A DNA stretch of 64,000 nt from Allobosea sp. TND4EK4 (GCF_900156025.1 NZ_FTMO01000001.1:186001-250000), one strand, 5' to 3'. Counted from the stretch's first letter, positions 43,620-52,942 are shown. Notes: generated by a model not told the origin, from the sequence alone. Program-made: numbers and translations.

Positions 43620-44840
43620 GTGCAGGCCATCGCCCGAACCACCGAAGCACTGGTTGAGGACGGCACCGCGCCCGCAGCCGCGAAGCCGTGGCGCGCGATC
43701 TCGGTCGAGACCGATATCGTGGCTCTCGAGGCCGCGTGGCGCGATCTCGAAATGCGCGCGCTCGTCACGCCCTATCAGAGCTATGGCTGGGTGCGCGCCT
43801 ATGTCGAGACCATCGGCGCGGCGGAGGGCATGATCTTCCGCTACGTGCTGCTGCGCGACGAGGCTGGGGCGCTCTGTGCCTTGCTGCCGCTCGTCGTCAC
43901 GCGGCGCAGCGGGGCCCGCTTCGCCGAATTCATCGGCGGCAAGCATGCCAATTACCATATGGGCCTCTATGCGCCGGAGCTCGCGGCGCGCTTCGATGCT
44001 GCGCTCGCCGGTGCCATGCTGGCGGAGGTGGGCGCGGCGATCGGCGGGCTCGACGCGCTGGTCTTCGTGAACCAGCCGGTCGCCTGGCAGGGCCAGCCCA
44101 ATCCGCCGGCCCTGATCGCCTCCGGCCCGAGCCCGAGCCGCGCCTACAAGCTCGCGCTCATTCCCGGTGACGGCGACGCCACGTTCAAGCGCTCGATGAG
44201 CAGCCATTCGCGCAAGAAGCTGAAGAACAAGCGCAGCCGCTTCGCCGATTTCGGGCCGTCCACGGTGCGCCGGGCGCTCAAGCCGGCCGAGATCGAACAG
44301 GTTGTCGATGCCTTCCTGGCTCAGAAGGCCGAACGCTTTCGCCTGATGGGCATCCCCGATCCGTTCGCGCCGCCCGCGATCCGGCGCTTCCTGATAGAAG
44401 GCGCGCTGGGCGAGCAGCCGGCGCTCGAGATCTACTCGCTCGACCTCGCTGGCCGCTGCGTCTCGACCTATATCGGCGCGGTCCAGGGCGGCCGATTCTC
44501 CGGCATGGCCACCGCCTTCGACATGGCCAGCGAGACGGTGAAGACGAGCCCCGGCGAGTTGCTCCTCGCCGAACTGATCCGCCTGAAATGCGATGAAGGC
44601 TTCACCAGCTTCGACCTCGGCGTCGGCGAAGCACGCTACAAGACGAGCTTCTGCGACGACCATGACGATCTCGTCGACAGCTTCCTGCCGCTGACGGCCA
44701 AGGGCCGGATCTTCGTGGCGCTGGCGCGCGCGAGGCGCGACATCAAGCGCAGGATCAAGGCCTCGCCGCTGGCGCTGCGGCTCGCACAGCGCCTGTCCGG
44801 GCTGCTGCGCCGGAAAACCCCGGCGAGCGAAGCCGAGTAG
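43620..44840 (+). CDS. GNAT/FemAB-fold acetyltransferase of the CelD/BcsL type
   Basis: A 406-residue protein starting at GTG with AGGAGG 12 nt upstream. It contains WRDLEMRALVTPYQSYGWVR near residue 40, SHSRKKLKNKRSRFADFGP in the middle and a C-terminal GNAT-like half ending GVGEARYKTSFCDD (about 338-351), the pattern of the cellulose-biosynthesis CelD/BcsL acetyltransferases found in polysaccharide loci. It probably acylates an exopolysaccharide unit or lipid. It ends 5 bp from the convergent Wzc-like gene. Confidence 0.82.
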   Translation: MQAIARTTEALVEDGTAPAAAKPWRAISVETDIVALEAAWRDLEMRALVTPYQSYGWVRAYVETIGAAEGMIFRYVLLRDEAGALCALLPLVVTRRSGARFAEFIGGKHANYHMGLYAPELAARFDAALAGAMLAEVGAAIGGLDALVFVNQPVAWQGQPNPPALIASGPSPSRAYKLALIPGDGDATFKRSMSSHSRKKLKNKRSRFADFGPSTVRRALKPAEIEQVVDAFLAQKAERFRLMGIPDPFAPPAIRRFLIEGALGEQPALEIYSLDLAGRCVSTYIGAVQGGRFSGMATAFDMASETVKTSPGELLLAELIRLKCDEGFTSFDLGVGEARYKTSFCDDHDDLVDSFLPLTAKGRIFVALARARRDIKRRIKASPLALRLAQRLSGLLRRKTPASEAE

Positions 44841-44845
44841 CCCTC

Positions 44846-47008
44846 TCAGGCCTCGACCGGCTCCTCGTCCGCCTTGGGCAGCGGCCGCTCGGCCTCGCGC
44901 TCGGCATCGAGGACGATCGAGACGGGCGCCGCCGTGAGTTCGCTGAGGCGATAGGCGGCCTCCAGCGCGTGGCCGTTGCCGACATGACCGCCGATCACGA
45001 GGCCACCCTGGATGCGCCCGGCCAATGGCTCCAGCATCGCGCTTTCGTCGTTCGAGGCGGCCGCCACGAGAACCCAGTCATAGGTCTCGCTCAGCGCATC
45101 GAGCGCGACATCGACCAGATCGGAGGCGGCGAAGACCGCCTGCCGGCCCGCCCGGCCCGGCCCGATCCTGTGCAGCCGCGAGCCCTGCTCACGCATGATG
45201 ATGTCGGAAAACAGCGCTTCGCCGGCCAGAAGCTCGGAGAAGCCTGCCTCGCCGTGATCGTCGTCGCCCGCGAGATCGAGCAGGACGCAGCGGCAGCGCT
45301 GGGCCAGCAGCTCGGCGAGATCGACCGGGCGGGTCGCGCCTTCTCCGCCGGCATCGAGCACTAGGACGATCGGCGCCATGCCCCGCTTCGGCTCCTGGGT
45401 GCGTTCCGCGATCTCGGCCAGGGTTTCATCGGGATGCTCGCGGTCGAGGCTGATCTGGCCGAGCCTGCCGGTATGGGTCAGCAGGCCCGCGACGCGTTCG
45501 CGACGCGGCGTCTCTGGCGTGGCGCGGGGTGTCTGCGGCTCGGCCTCGTCGCTGCCGGACGGGCCGACAGGGACCCAGCGCGGCGCGTTCGGCAGCGGTT
45601 CGCCGCGGCCGTTCAGCAATTCGCGGGTCACGACGGTGGCGAGCGCGATCAGGAAGGTGGCGAGCGTCGCGACCAGCACCACCGGTACCTTCTTGGGGAA
45701 GGACGGCTCCGTCGGCTCGATGGCGCGCGAGACGATGCGCGCATCGGCGGGCGTGGCGTTCAGCGTGTCGCGGGCAACGGCCTCGCGATAGCGCTGCATG
45801 TATTGCTCGAGCTGCTCGCGCAAGGTGCGCGATTCCCGCTCGAGCGCACGCAGCTGGACCTCACTGTCATTGGAGCTGGAGACGTTCTTCTTCTGGCCGT
45901 CGAGCGCGGCCTGGAAGCTCTCGACCCGCTGGCCGGCGATCTTGGCCTCGTTCTCCAGCGTGCGGACGGTGCGTTCGGCGGCGGCGCGCAGCTGGCCTTC
46001 GAGGTCGGCGAGCTGGGCGCTCAGCTCCTTGATGCGCGGATGGCCCGGCAGGAGGCTGCGCGATTCGGCGGCGATCTGCGCGCGCAAGGTCACGCGCTGC
46101 TCGATCAGCCGGCGCACGAGCTCGTTGTTGGCGACGTCGGGGATCTCGAAGGTGCGGCCCTGCTTGATCGCGTCGCGGATCAGCCCGGCCTTGGCCTGCG
46201 CCTCGGACTGCTGGCTGCGCGCCTGGGAGAGCTGCGAGGACAGGTCCGAGAGCTGCTGCGAGTCGAGACTGGTGTTGTTGGGGCCGGCGAAGAGGCCGTT
46301 GGCGGAGCGGAACGCCTCGACCTTGGCGTCGGCCTCGGCGACCCGCTTGCGCAGCGGCTCGATGGTGCTGGACAGCCAGGCGGAGGCGCTGCGGGCATTG
46401 TCCGCCTTCGCCGCCTCCTGGAACTCCAGATAGGTCTCGGCGATGATGTTGGCGCCCTTGGCCGCAAGAGCCGGATCGCGCGAGGTGAACTCGATCGAGA
46501 CGATGCGTGACCTGCCGACGGGATAGACCAGCAAGCGGTCGAAGTACTTCTCCAGAACGCGCTCTTCCGGCGAGCGGTCGGCCGGATGACCGCCCAGGCC
46601 AACGAGGACGGCGATCTTGCGCAGCGTGCTCAGGGCCCCCGCCCCGGAATCGAACTCGGAATTGCCGACGAGGCCGATGCGTTTGATCGCCTCGCGCGCC
46701 AGGTCGCGGGACATGATGACCTGGACCTGGCTCTGCACCGCCTCGGAATCGAACTGCGCCGCTCCATCTCCTGCCTGGCCCGGCAGCGTATAAAAGCTGC
46801 TGCGGCTCTCCAGCAGGATGCGCGCCTCGCCCGTGTAGCGGGGCGTGACGATGTTGACGGCGACGAACGACAGGGCGAGCGCGACCAGGGTCGGCCCGAG
46901 AATCCAGAGCTTGTGACGCTTGATCGCGGCCCACAACGCCGAGAGGTCGAGCATCTCGCCCCGCCTCTCGCCATCGTCACGCGCATCGATCCCGACTGCA
47001 GCGGTCAT
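44846..47008 (-). CDS. Wzc/GumC-type chain-length determinant with degenerate kinase-like domain
   Basis: A 720-residue polysaccharide co-polymerase. The N-terminal Wzz domain has TM1 at about residues 33-52 (LWILGPTLVALALSFVAVNI) and a long coiled-coil periplasmic part rich in Q/A/R (about 200-410). A P-rich segment (RAIEPTEPSFPKKVPVVLVA) leads into TM2 (about 437-456). The cytosolic end (about 545-700) aligns in layout with BY-kinases (LVLDAGGEGATRPVD, VLLDLAGDDD, SELLAGEALFSDII) but the Walker A lysine is missing (GGEGATR in place of GxGKT/S), Walker A' lacks its DxD, and no tyrosine cluster ends the protein. It should organise export and length without kinase activity. Confidence 0.9.
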   Translation of the reverse strand: MTAAVGIDARDDGERRGEMLDLSALWAAIKRHKLWILGPTLVALALSFVAVNIVTPRYTGEARILLESRSSFYTLPGQAGDGAAQFDSEAVQSQVQVIMSRDLAREAIKRIGLVGNSEFDSGAGALSTLRKIAVLVGLGGHPADRSPEERVLEKYFDRLLVYPVGRSRIVSIEFTSRDPALAAKGANIIAETYLEFQEAAKADNARSASAWLSSTIEPLRKRVAEADAKVEAFRSANGLFAGPNNTSLDSQQLSDLSSQLSQARSQQSEAQAKAGLIRDAIKQGRTFEIPDVANNELVRRLIEQRVTLRAQIAAESRSLLPGHPRIKELSAQLADLEGQLRAAAERTVRTLENEAKIAGQRVESFQAALDGQKKNVSSSNDSEVQLRALERESRTLREQLEQYMQRYREAVARDTLNATPADARIVSRAIEPTEPSFPKKVPVVLVATLATFLIALATVVTRELLNGRGEPLPNAPRWVPVGPSGSDEAEPQTPRATPETPRRERVAGLLTHTGRLGQISLDREHPDETLAEIAERTQEPKRGMAPIVLVLDAGGEGATRPVDLAELLAQRCRCVLLDLAGDDDHGEAGFSELLAGEALFSDIIMREQGSRLHRIGPGRAGRQAVFAASDLVDVALDALSETYDWVLVAAASNDESAMLEPLAGRIQGGLVIGGHVGNGHALEAAYRLSELTAAPVSIVLDAEREAERPLPKADEEPVEA

Positions 47009-47186
47009 GGCTCACCCGTTCAACGCAAAACTCGGCGCGCCACGGCAGCGCGTGCCCGCATTGGAGGGTGTTAAGGTTATCGTCGCGTTAAGCGCTGCGC
47101 TGCGCCGTGCCCGAACGTTGTCGGAAGCCTTTGTTAACCATATCGACCTAACCCTCTGGGCGAGTTCCGCACAGGTTTCGCCAGTG

Positions 47187-47747
47187 ATGAATCGCCGCCC
47201 CGCCCTTCTCGCCTTGGCCGCCGCGCTGGCTGTCAGCGCCTGCGCGCCGCAGTACCGGGCGTCCGACTATGCGCTCGAGCAGGCCGCAGGGCCCTATCGG
47301 CTCGCCAGCGGCGACAAGCTGCGCGTCATCGTCTTCGGGCAGGACAATCTCTCCAACATCTATGCGGTCGACGGCTCGGGCCGAATCACCATGCCGTTGA
47401 TCGACACGGTCGAGGCACGCGGGCGCACGACCCAGCAACTCGCCCAAGCGATCGAAGCCAAGCTGCGCGCGGGTTATCTGCGCGAGCCGAAGGTCGCGGT
47501 CGACGTCGACACCTACCGCCCGTTCTTCGTCCTCGGCGAGGTCACGACCTCCGGCCAGTTCCCGTTCGTCAACGGCATGACGGTGCAGACCGCCGTCGCC
47601 ATCGCCGGCGGGTTCACGCCGCGAGGGCAGCGCAACTCGGCCGAAGTCACGCGCCAGATCGACGGCCAGCTCGTCACCGCGACCGTGCCGATCACCTATC
47701 CGGTCCAGCCCGGCGACACGATCGTGATCAAGGAACGCTGGTTCTGA
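47187..47747 (+). CDS. Polysaccharide export lipoprotein (Wza/GumB-like)
   Basis: A 186-residue outer-membrane auxiliary protein. The signal peptide ends in lipobox VSAC (ALLALAAALAVSACAPQ, Cys about residue 20). It has a Poly_export domain, YRLASGDKLRVIVFGQDNLS (about 38-57) through VAVDVDTYRPFFVLGEV, and one SLBB-like segment GQFPFVNGMTVQTAVAIAGG. Ends IVIKERWF. It is short, so it probably forms only the periplasmic ring with one SLBB, as in GumB/ExoF-like proteins. It is divergent from the Wzc-like gene and followed by a glycosyltransferase gene. Confidence 0.9.
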   Translation: MNRRPALLALAAALAVSACAPQYRASDYALEQAAGPYRLASGDKLRVIVFGQDNLSNIYAVDGSGRITMPLIDTVEARGRTTQQLAQAIEAKLRAGYLREPKVAVDVDTYRPFFVLGEVTTSGQFPFVNGMTVQTAVAIAGGFTPRGQRNSAEVTRQIDGQLVTATVPITYPVQPGDTIVIKERWF

Positions 47748-47772
47748 TCCGGCCCGTGCCGAGGATGCCGCG

Positions 47773-48924
47773 TTGAACGCCCCGCCGCTCAAGATCCTCC
47801 ACGTCTTCAGGGCACCGCTCGGCGGACTGTTCCGGCACGTGCTCGACGTCGCCCGCGGCCAGGCCGAGCGCGGTCACGACGTCGGCATCTTCTGCGACGC
47901 GACGACGGGCGGAGCGCGGGCGAACGACGTCTTCCAAGAGCTGTCGCGCACTCTCACGCTCGGCATCACGCGGGTGCCGATGTCACGCTATCCGAGCCTG
48001 ACCGACCTCAAGGCGCAGTACGAGGCCATATCGCTCCGCAAGCGCCTCGAGCCCGACGTCGTGCACTGCCACGGCTCGAAGGGCGGGGTTTACGGCCGCG
48101 TGCCTGCGCTGTTCGCGCCGCGCCGCCGCTATGTCACCGCCTATACGCCCCATGGCGGGAGCTTCAACTACAAGCCGGGGAGCCGCGAGCATCGGATCTA
48201 CATGGGCGTGGAAAGGCTGCTTGAGCCGGCGACGGACATGTTCCTGTTCGAGAGCCGGTTCATCGCGGGCCGCTTCGAGGCCTGTATCGGGCATATGCCC
48301 CGCACCGACCACCGCGTGGTGCTGAACGGCATCTCGGAAGCGGAGTTCGAGCCCGTCGATCACGCGGATGCAAGCTTCGACCTGCTCTATCTGGGGGAGC
48401 TGCGCGCGGCCAAGGGCGTCGACACGCTGATCCAGGCACTCGCCCTCCTGCGGAAGCGCGACGATCTGGCCCCTCGCATCCTGATCGTCGGTTCCGGACC
48501 GGACGAGGCCCTGCTCAGGGGCATGACGGTGAGCCAGGGCGTGGCCGACCAATGCGTGTTCGAGCCGCCGGGCCCGATCCGGCGAGCCCTGGCGCAGGCG
48601 CGCATCATGGTGATCCCGTCGCGAGCCGAATCGCTGCCTTACGTGATCCTCGAAGCCGCGGCCGCGGCGCAGCCGCTGATCGCGACCGATGTCGGCGGCA
48701 TCGGCGAGATCTATGGCCCGCAGCACCGCCATCGCCTGATCCCGGCCGATGACGTCGGCGTGTTGGCCGATGCGATCCGCGCCATGCTGGCGCGGCCCGA
48801 GGCCGAGCGCCAACGTGAGGCTGCCGATCTCGCCGAGAATGTACGGCAGCACTTCCGGCTCGATACGATGATCGACGGTGTTCTCTCCGCCTATCGGGGC
48901 GCGCTGCAGGCGCGCCGCCGCTAG
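47773..48924 (+). CDS. Glycosyltransferase family 4 protein
   Basis: A 383-residue GT-B enzyme starting at TTG (GAGG 8 nt upstream; no in-frame ATG fits). The N-terminal Rossmann half begins LKILHVFRAPLGGLFRHVLD; the C-terminal half has LLYLGELRAAKGVDTLIQAL (about residues 206-225), GSGPDEALLRG and the nucleotide-sugar E-x7-E region PSRAESLPYVILEAAAAAQP (about 280-299). It transfers a sugar from a nucleotide donor to the growing exopolysaccharide lipid intermediate. It is the only dedicated glycosyltransferase visible in this locus besides the priming enzyme. Confidence 0.92.
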   Translation: MNAPPLKILHVFRAPLGGLFRHVLDVARGQAERGHDVGIFCDATTGGARANDVFQELSRTLTLGITRVPMSRYPSLTDLKAQYEAISLRKRLEPDVVHCHGSKGGVYGRVPALFAPRRRYVTAYTPHGGSFNYKPGSREHRIYMGVERLLEPATDMFLFESRFIAGRFEACIGHMPRTDHRVVLNGISEAEFEPVDHADASFDLLYLGELRAAKGVDTLIQALALLRKRDDLAPRILIVGSGPDEALLRGMTVSQGVADQCVFEPPGPIRRALAQARIMVIPSRAESLPYVILEAAAAAQPLIATDVGGIGEIYGPQHRHRLIPADDVGVLADAIRAMLARPEAERQREAADLAENVRQHFRLDTMIDGVLSAYRGALQARRR

Positions 48925-48932
48925 AGAGGCCA

Positions 48933-49268
48933 CTACATCAGCTTGAGGCCGACGACCCCGGCGACCACCAGCGCAATCCCGAGCCATCCGGCGGGACCGA
49001 TACGCTGGCCGAAGGCAAGCGCGCCGATGATCGCAGTGGCGACGAGGCCGACCCCGCCCCAGACCGCATAGGCGACAGAAAGGTCCATGCCCTTGATCGC
49101 CTGGGCCAGCGCACCGAAGGCGCCCATGACCAGCGCCACGCCGGCAAAGCCATGGCGGCGGACCACGAAGCCATTGGAGAGCTTCAGGAAATAGGTCCCC
49201 GACAGCTCAAGCGCCACAGCCAGAAGAAGCCAGAGATACGGGATGAAGGGCGCGAAGGCGATGGTCAC
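48933..49268 (-). CDS. SMR-family transporter subunit B of a pair
   Basis: A 111-residue four-helix small multidrug resistance protein starting at GTG that overlaps the partner's stop (GTGA). The conserved glutamate is in LAVALELSGTYFLKLSNGF (about residues 16-34); SVAYAVWGGVGLVATAIIGA is the family helix 3 signature. Paired SMR genes of this kind (MdtI/MdtJ, YkkC/YkkD) form obligate heterodimers exporting cations, polyamines or drugs by proton exchange. It lies inside the exopolysaccharide region on the opposite strand. Confidence 0.88.
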   Translation of the reverse strand: MTIAFAPFIPYLWLLLAVALELSGTYFLKLSNGFVVRRHGFAGVALVMGAFGALAQAIKGMDLSVAYAVWGGVGLVATAIIGALAFGQRIGPAGWLGIALVVAGVVGLKLM

Positions 49269-49642
49269 GCCAGCCTCCCCTCGCCCAGCCGCTCCGGCCC
49301 GCCGTCCCGCGCAACCTTGCCGTCCCCGACGCCGGCCTCGATCAGCAGGATGCCGGCGAGGATCGCGCCGAGCGCCAGAAGGCGGCCGGGCGTCAGATGC
49401 TCACCGAAGAGTACATGGCCGATCGCCGCGATGCCGACGATGCCGAGCCCCTCCCACACCGCATAGGCGACCGCCATCGGGATGACGCGCAGCGCGATGC
49501 TGACGAGCGCAAAGGAAACACCGATCAGCAGGAGAGGCAGCACCCCAACCAGCCAGGATGATGAGACGACCGATTTGAGAGCAGCGGTCGCGATGATCTC
49601 GACGGCAATGGCCGCGAGCAGAACCAACCAATGAAAAGACAT
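49265..49642 (-). CDS. SMR-family transporter subunit A of a pair
   Basis: A 125-residue SMR protein: MSFHWLVLLAAIAVEIIATA with conserved Glu (about 15), AVAYAVWEGLGIVGIAAIGH (helix 3) and a longer C-terminal tail of about 20 charged residues. Overlaps the next SMR gene by 4 nt. The extra Glu in AVWEG and the tail distinguish it from its partner, fitting a hetero-oligomeric pump. Start ATG 49642; upstream frame is not protein-like. No guanidine riboswitch hairpins were seen before it. Confidence 0.87.
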   Translation of the reverse strand: MSFHWLVLLAAIAVEIIATAALKSVVSSSWLVGVLPLLLIGVSFALVSIALRVIPMAVAYAVWEGLGIVGIAAIGHVLFGEHLTPGRLLALGAILAGILLIEAGVGDGKVARDGGPERLGEGRLA

Positions 49643-50153
49643 GTTGCACACGGGCGAAGCCGGCGCTGAACGCCGCGAGAACGGCGCAGGGACAGCCAAG
49701 CAATCCTTCAGATGATAAAATAGACGGGTCCGAAATCGAAGTTCGCGACAACACAATCGAGGCGAACGGCACTGCGACGAAAAACAACGCCGGCTAGGGC
49801 GAAGGTCGGTCGCGGAAAATGTGCTTCTCAGACACTCATCGTGGACTGATATGCGCCTCGCCCGATTTCTTGTCAACTCGCATAGGCGTTTTAAAACAGT
49901 CACTTACGGAAAACGACCTTGAAAATCTCGACCTGAAAACCTTACGCAAGACATTGGGCGGCCACGACAATTCGAGGTTTTTGAGAAGCCGCTTTTGCAG
50001 CGCCGAAAAAAGATTCCGCGAGTGCCTTCGGCAGCGCGGAATCCCCGGAAACAGCGATGCGTCGGGTTAAACGTTCCGTGAGCAATTTGAGCTAGACCCG
50101 CGACCGGGACCGCAGCGCCGAGAACGCCGCGTTCCGGGTTGAGGATACGAGTC
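49643..50153. other. A/T-richer divergent region before the exopolysaccharide priming gene
   Basis: A 511-bp region without a convincing gene, less G/C-rich than its surroundings. A weak plus-strand promoter TTGTCA-N16-TAAAAC (49870-49897) and a strong minus-strand terminator (50005-50043) are visible. It probably holds the control region of the 50154-54048 operon and perhaps a small RNA. Confidence 0.45.
50005..50043 (-). terminator. Orphan intrinsic terminator on the minus strand
   Basis: Stem GATTCCGCG / CGCGGAATC (50012-50020 and 50035-50043) with an inner TGCC-TTC-GGCA helix, preceded on the plus strand by AAAAAA (a U tract on the minus strand). No minus-strand gene ends here, so it may end an unannotated small RNA starting within about 50050-50200, or stop antisense transcription. 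Confidence 0.65.
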
Positions 50154-51704
50154 ATGGCTGCTTTCGACGTCCGCGACATGCTGAAGGCGGATGACGCCTC
50201 CGCGACGCTGACGGGTTCCGGCGCTGGCGCCGAGAACCGGACGCATCGCTTTCACCCGCTGGCCGAGCGCATCGCGGCGATCCCGGTCAAGCCGACGCTG
50301 TCGCCCGTCATGATCGAGGGGCTGGTGCGGCTTGCCGATGCCGTGACGGTCTGTGCGGTGGGAGGCCTGATCTATGCCGTCTATGCGGCCGGCCATGTCG
50401 CCTCGGTGCTGACATACCAGCTCACCGTGGCCGCGCTGGCGATCGGCGCATTGGCGCTGTTCCAGGCACTGCGGCTTTATCCGGTCGGGGCGCTGCGCAA
50501 CTATGTCAGCACGGCGATCCGCCTGATCGGCGGCTGGACGATGCTGTTCCTGATCGCGCTGGCAACGTTCTTCTTCCTGAAGATCGGCGATCTGGTGTCG
50601 CGAGGCTGGCTCGTCGGCTTCTATCTTACGGGCGCCGTCGCGCTTCTGGCCGAGAGGCTCGTCGCGAGCCAGATCGTGCTGCGCCTGACCCGCTCGGGGC
50701 GGCTGGAGCGTCGTACGGCAATCGTCGGCGGCGGCGAGGCGGGCATCGCCCTGATCAAGGCGCTGGAAGCCCAGAACGACACCGGCCTGCGGATCTGCGG
50801 CGTCTTCGACGACCGCGGCGACACCCGCTCGCCCGATCTGGTGGCCGGCTACCCCAAGCTCGGCACGATCGACGACCTCGTCGAATTCGCGCGGCGCACC
50901 AAGCTCGACCTCGTCATCTTCACCCTGCCGATCTCGGCGGAGGCGCGGCTCCTGACCATGCTGCGCAAGCTCTGGGTGCTGCCGATCGACATCCGCCTCT
51001 CGGCGCATATGTCAAAGCTGCGTTTCCGCCCGCGCTCCTACTCCTATTTCGGCGCCGTGCCGGTGCTCGACGTGTTCGACCGCCCCATCGCCGATTGGGA
51101 CGTCGTGGTGAAATGGCTGTTCGACAAGATCGTCGGCACGCTGGCGCTGATCGCGCTCTCGCCCGTCATGCTCGCCGTCGCGATCGCGGTGAAGCTCGAT
51201 TCGCGCGGCCCGATCTTCTTCCGGCAGAAGCGCTACGGCTTCAACAACGAGGCGATCGACGTCTTCAAGTTCCGCTCGCTCTATCACGAGATGACCGACC
51301 ATACGGCCGCCAGGCAGGTGACCAAGGACGATCCACGCGTCACTCGCGTCGGCCGCTTCATCCGCAAGACCTCGCTGGACGAGCTGCCGCAGCTCTTCAA
51401 CGTGGTGTTCAAGGGCGATCTCTCGCTGGTCGGCCCCCGCCCCCATGCGATCCACGCCTCGACCTCGAACCGCGCCTATGAGCAGGTCGTCGACGGCTAT
51501 TTCGCCCGGCACAAGGTCAAGCCCGGCATCACCGGCTGGGCGCAGGTGAATGGCTGGCGCGGCGAGACCGACACCGACGACAAGATCCAGCGCCGCGTCG
51601 AGCACGATCTCTACTACATCGAGAACTGGTCGGTGCTGCTCGACATCTATATCCTGATGAAGACGCCCTTCTCGCTGCTGACCAAGAGCGAGAACGCCTA
51701 TTGA
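50154..51704 (+). CDS. Undecaprenyl-phosphate sugar phosphotransferase (exopolysaccharide priming glycosyltransferase)
   Basis: A 516-residue polyprenyl glycosylphosphotransferase (WcaJ/PssY type). It has four or five N-terminal membrane helices, a CoA-binding-like Rossmann domain (RRTAIVGGGEAGIALIKALE, about residues 184-203), then the C-terminal bacterial sugar transferase domain: ALIALSPVMLAVAIAVKLDS, FFRQKRYGFN, FKFRSLYHEM, TSLDELPQLFNVVFKGDLSL and VGPRPHA (about 429-435). It transfers hexose-1-phosphate to the lipid carrier, the first step of exopolysaccharide repeat synthesis. ATG 50154 has GAGG 10 nt upstream. It overlaps the next gene by 4 nt. Confidence 0.95.
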   Translation: MAAFDVRDMLKADDASATLTGSGAGAENRTHRFHPLAERIAAIPVKPTLSPVMIEGLVRLADAVTVCAVGGLIYAVYAAGHVASVLTYQLTVAALAIGALALFQALRLYPVGALRNYVSTAIRLIGGWTMLFLIALATFFFLKIGDLVSRGWLVGFYLTGAVALLAERLVASQIVLRLTRSGRLERRTAIVGGGEAGIALIKALEAQNDTGLRICGVFDDRGDTRSPDLVAGYPKLGTIDDLVEFARRTKLDLVIFTLPISAEARLLTMLRKLWVLPIDIRLSAHMSKLRFRPRSYSYFGAVPVLDVFDRPIADWDVVVKWLFDKIVGTLALIALSPVMLAVAIAVKLDSRGPIFFRQKRYGFNNEAIDVFKFRSLYHEMTDHTAARQVTKDDPRVTRVGRFIRKTSLDELPQLFNVVFKGDLSLVGPRPHAIHASTSNRAYEQVVDGYFARHKVKPGITGWAQVNGWRGETDTDDKIQRRVEHDLYYIENWSVLLDIYILMKTPFSLLTKSENAY

Positions 51705-52942
51705 GCGCGGTCGCCGATCATCGCGAGCGCGGGACGGAACGGCGGCCCCTGCTGCTGTCCTATGGCGCGCTGAAGCGCGGCACCTTGTGGCTGCTGGGTG
51801 CGTGCAGCGGCATCGTGCTGATCGAGCCCTCGCCCTATGAGGTCGCCTTCCTGCTGGCGCTGTTCGTCTACACGCTGACCGGCATCCGCTTCTCCCAGAA
51901 ACTGCTTCCGCTGGCGGCGCTGCTGCTGCTGTTCAACATCGGCGGCCTCGTCTCGCTGATTCCCTGGACGGAGGACGGCGACTCCGTCCGCTTCATGGCG
52001 GTTTCGCTCTACCTGATGCTGACCGCGATCTTTCTGGCCGCCATCATGGCGGAGGATGCGGGCGGGCGGCTGGAGACGCTGCGGCAGGGCTATCTCTTCG
52101 CCGCCTGGGTCGCCGGAGGCGCAGCCGTCCTGGGCTATTTCGACATTGCGGGCCTCGGCGACCTGTTCACGCTGTACGGCCGTGGCTCGGGCACCTTCAA
52201 GGACCCGAACGTGCTGGCGCCCTATCTGGCGCTGCCGATCGTCTATGGGCTGCAGCGCGTTCTGACGGGCCGGACCGGCATCCTGCGCGGGCTTTTTCTG
52301 ATCAGCGTCCCCCTCGCGGGTCTGTTCCTGTCCTTTTCGCGCGGCGGCTGGGGTGTGCTGGTCGGGGCGATGGTCCTCATGATCGGGCTGTCCTTCCTGA
52401 CGGCTCCGACGGCCCGGCAACGGGCCCGCATCGTGGGAATGGCGGTGACTGCGCTCGTTGCCATGGTCGCCGCCCTGCTGATCGCGCTGTCCTTCGAGAA
52501 TATCCGCGCGGTCTTCGAGGTTCGCGCCAGCCTCGACCAGGATTACGATCAGGGCGTCACGGGCCGCTTCGGCAACCAGTTGCGGGCCATCCCGATGCTG
52601 CTCGACGACCCGAACGGGTTCGGGCCGCTGCGCTTCCGCTGGATCTTCAACCAGGCCGACCCGCATAACGTCTATGTGAACGCCTTCGCTTCCTATGGCT
52701 GGCTCGGCGGCATCGCCTGGCTGGGGCTGATGGTGGCGACCTGCTATGTCGGCTGGCGGCTCGTGTTTCGGCGTGGTCCGCTGCAGCAGCATGCCATCGC
52801 GATCTGGTCGGTGCTGTTCGTGCTGATCCTGCAGGGGATGCAGATCGACACCGACCACTGGCGGCATCTCTACCTGATGCTCGGCCTGATCTGGGGGCTG
52901 GCGGCACTGCCGCGGACCACCTCCGCCGCCGAACGCCGATGA
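51701..52942 (+). CDS. O-antigen ligase / Wzy-like polymerase family membrane protein
   Basis: A 413-residue protein with about ten to twelve membrane helices. It starts at TTG overlapping the previous stop (TTGA). The Wzy_C-type features are GSGTFKDPNVLAPYLALPIV (about residues 160-179), LFLSFSRGGWGVLVGAMVL (about 206-224) and a large periplasmic loop with PLRFRWIFNQADPHNVYVNA. This fits polymerases or ligases that join polysaccharide units on undecaprenyl diphosphate. In an exopolysaccharide operon it is most likely the Wzy polymerase. Confidence 0.88.
   Translation: MSAVADHRERGTERRPLLLSYGALKRGTLWLLGACSGIVLIEPSPYEVAFLLALFVYTLTGIRFSQKLLPLAALLLLFNIGGLVSLIPWTEDGDSVRFMAVSLYLMLTAIFLAAIMAEDAGGRLETLRQGYLFAAWVAGGAAVLGYFDIAGLGDLFTLYGRGSGTFKDPNVLAPYLALPIVYGLQRVLTGRTGILRGLFLISVPLAGLFLSFSRGGWGVLVGAMVLMIGLSFLTAPTARQRARIVGMAVTALVAMVAALLIALSFENIRAVFEVRASLDQDYDQGVTGRFGNQLRAIPMLLDDPNGFGPLRFRWIFNQADPHNVYVNAFASYGWLGGIAWLGLMVATCYVGWRLVFRRGPLQQHAIAIWSVLFVLILQGMQIDTDHWRHLYLMLGLIWGLAALPRTTSAAERR

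Noticed and set aside
47050-47160. Paired TTAA words in the Wzc/Wza gap as CtrA sites
   Set aside because: The spacing between TTAA words is not the seven bases required by the CtrA consensus.
49819-50070. 83-codon forward frame in the A/T-richer gap
   Set aside because: No ribosome site, codon use unlike neighbours, no family resemblance, and it overlaps a strong terminator hairpin.
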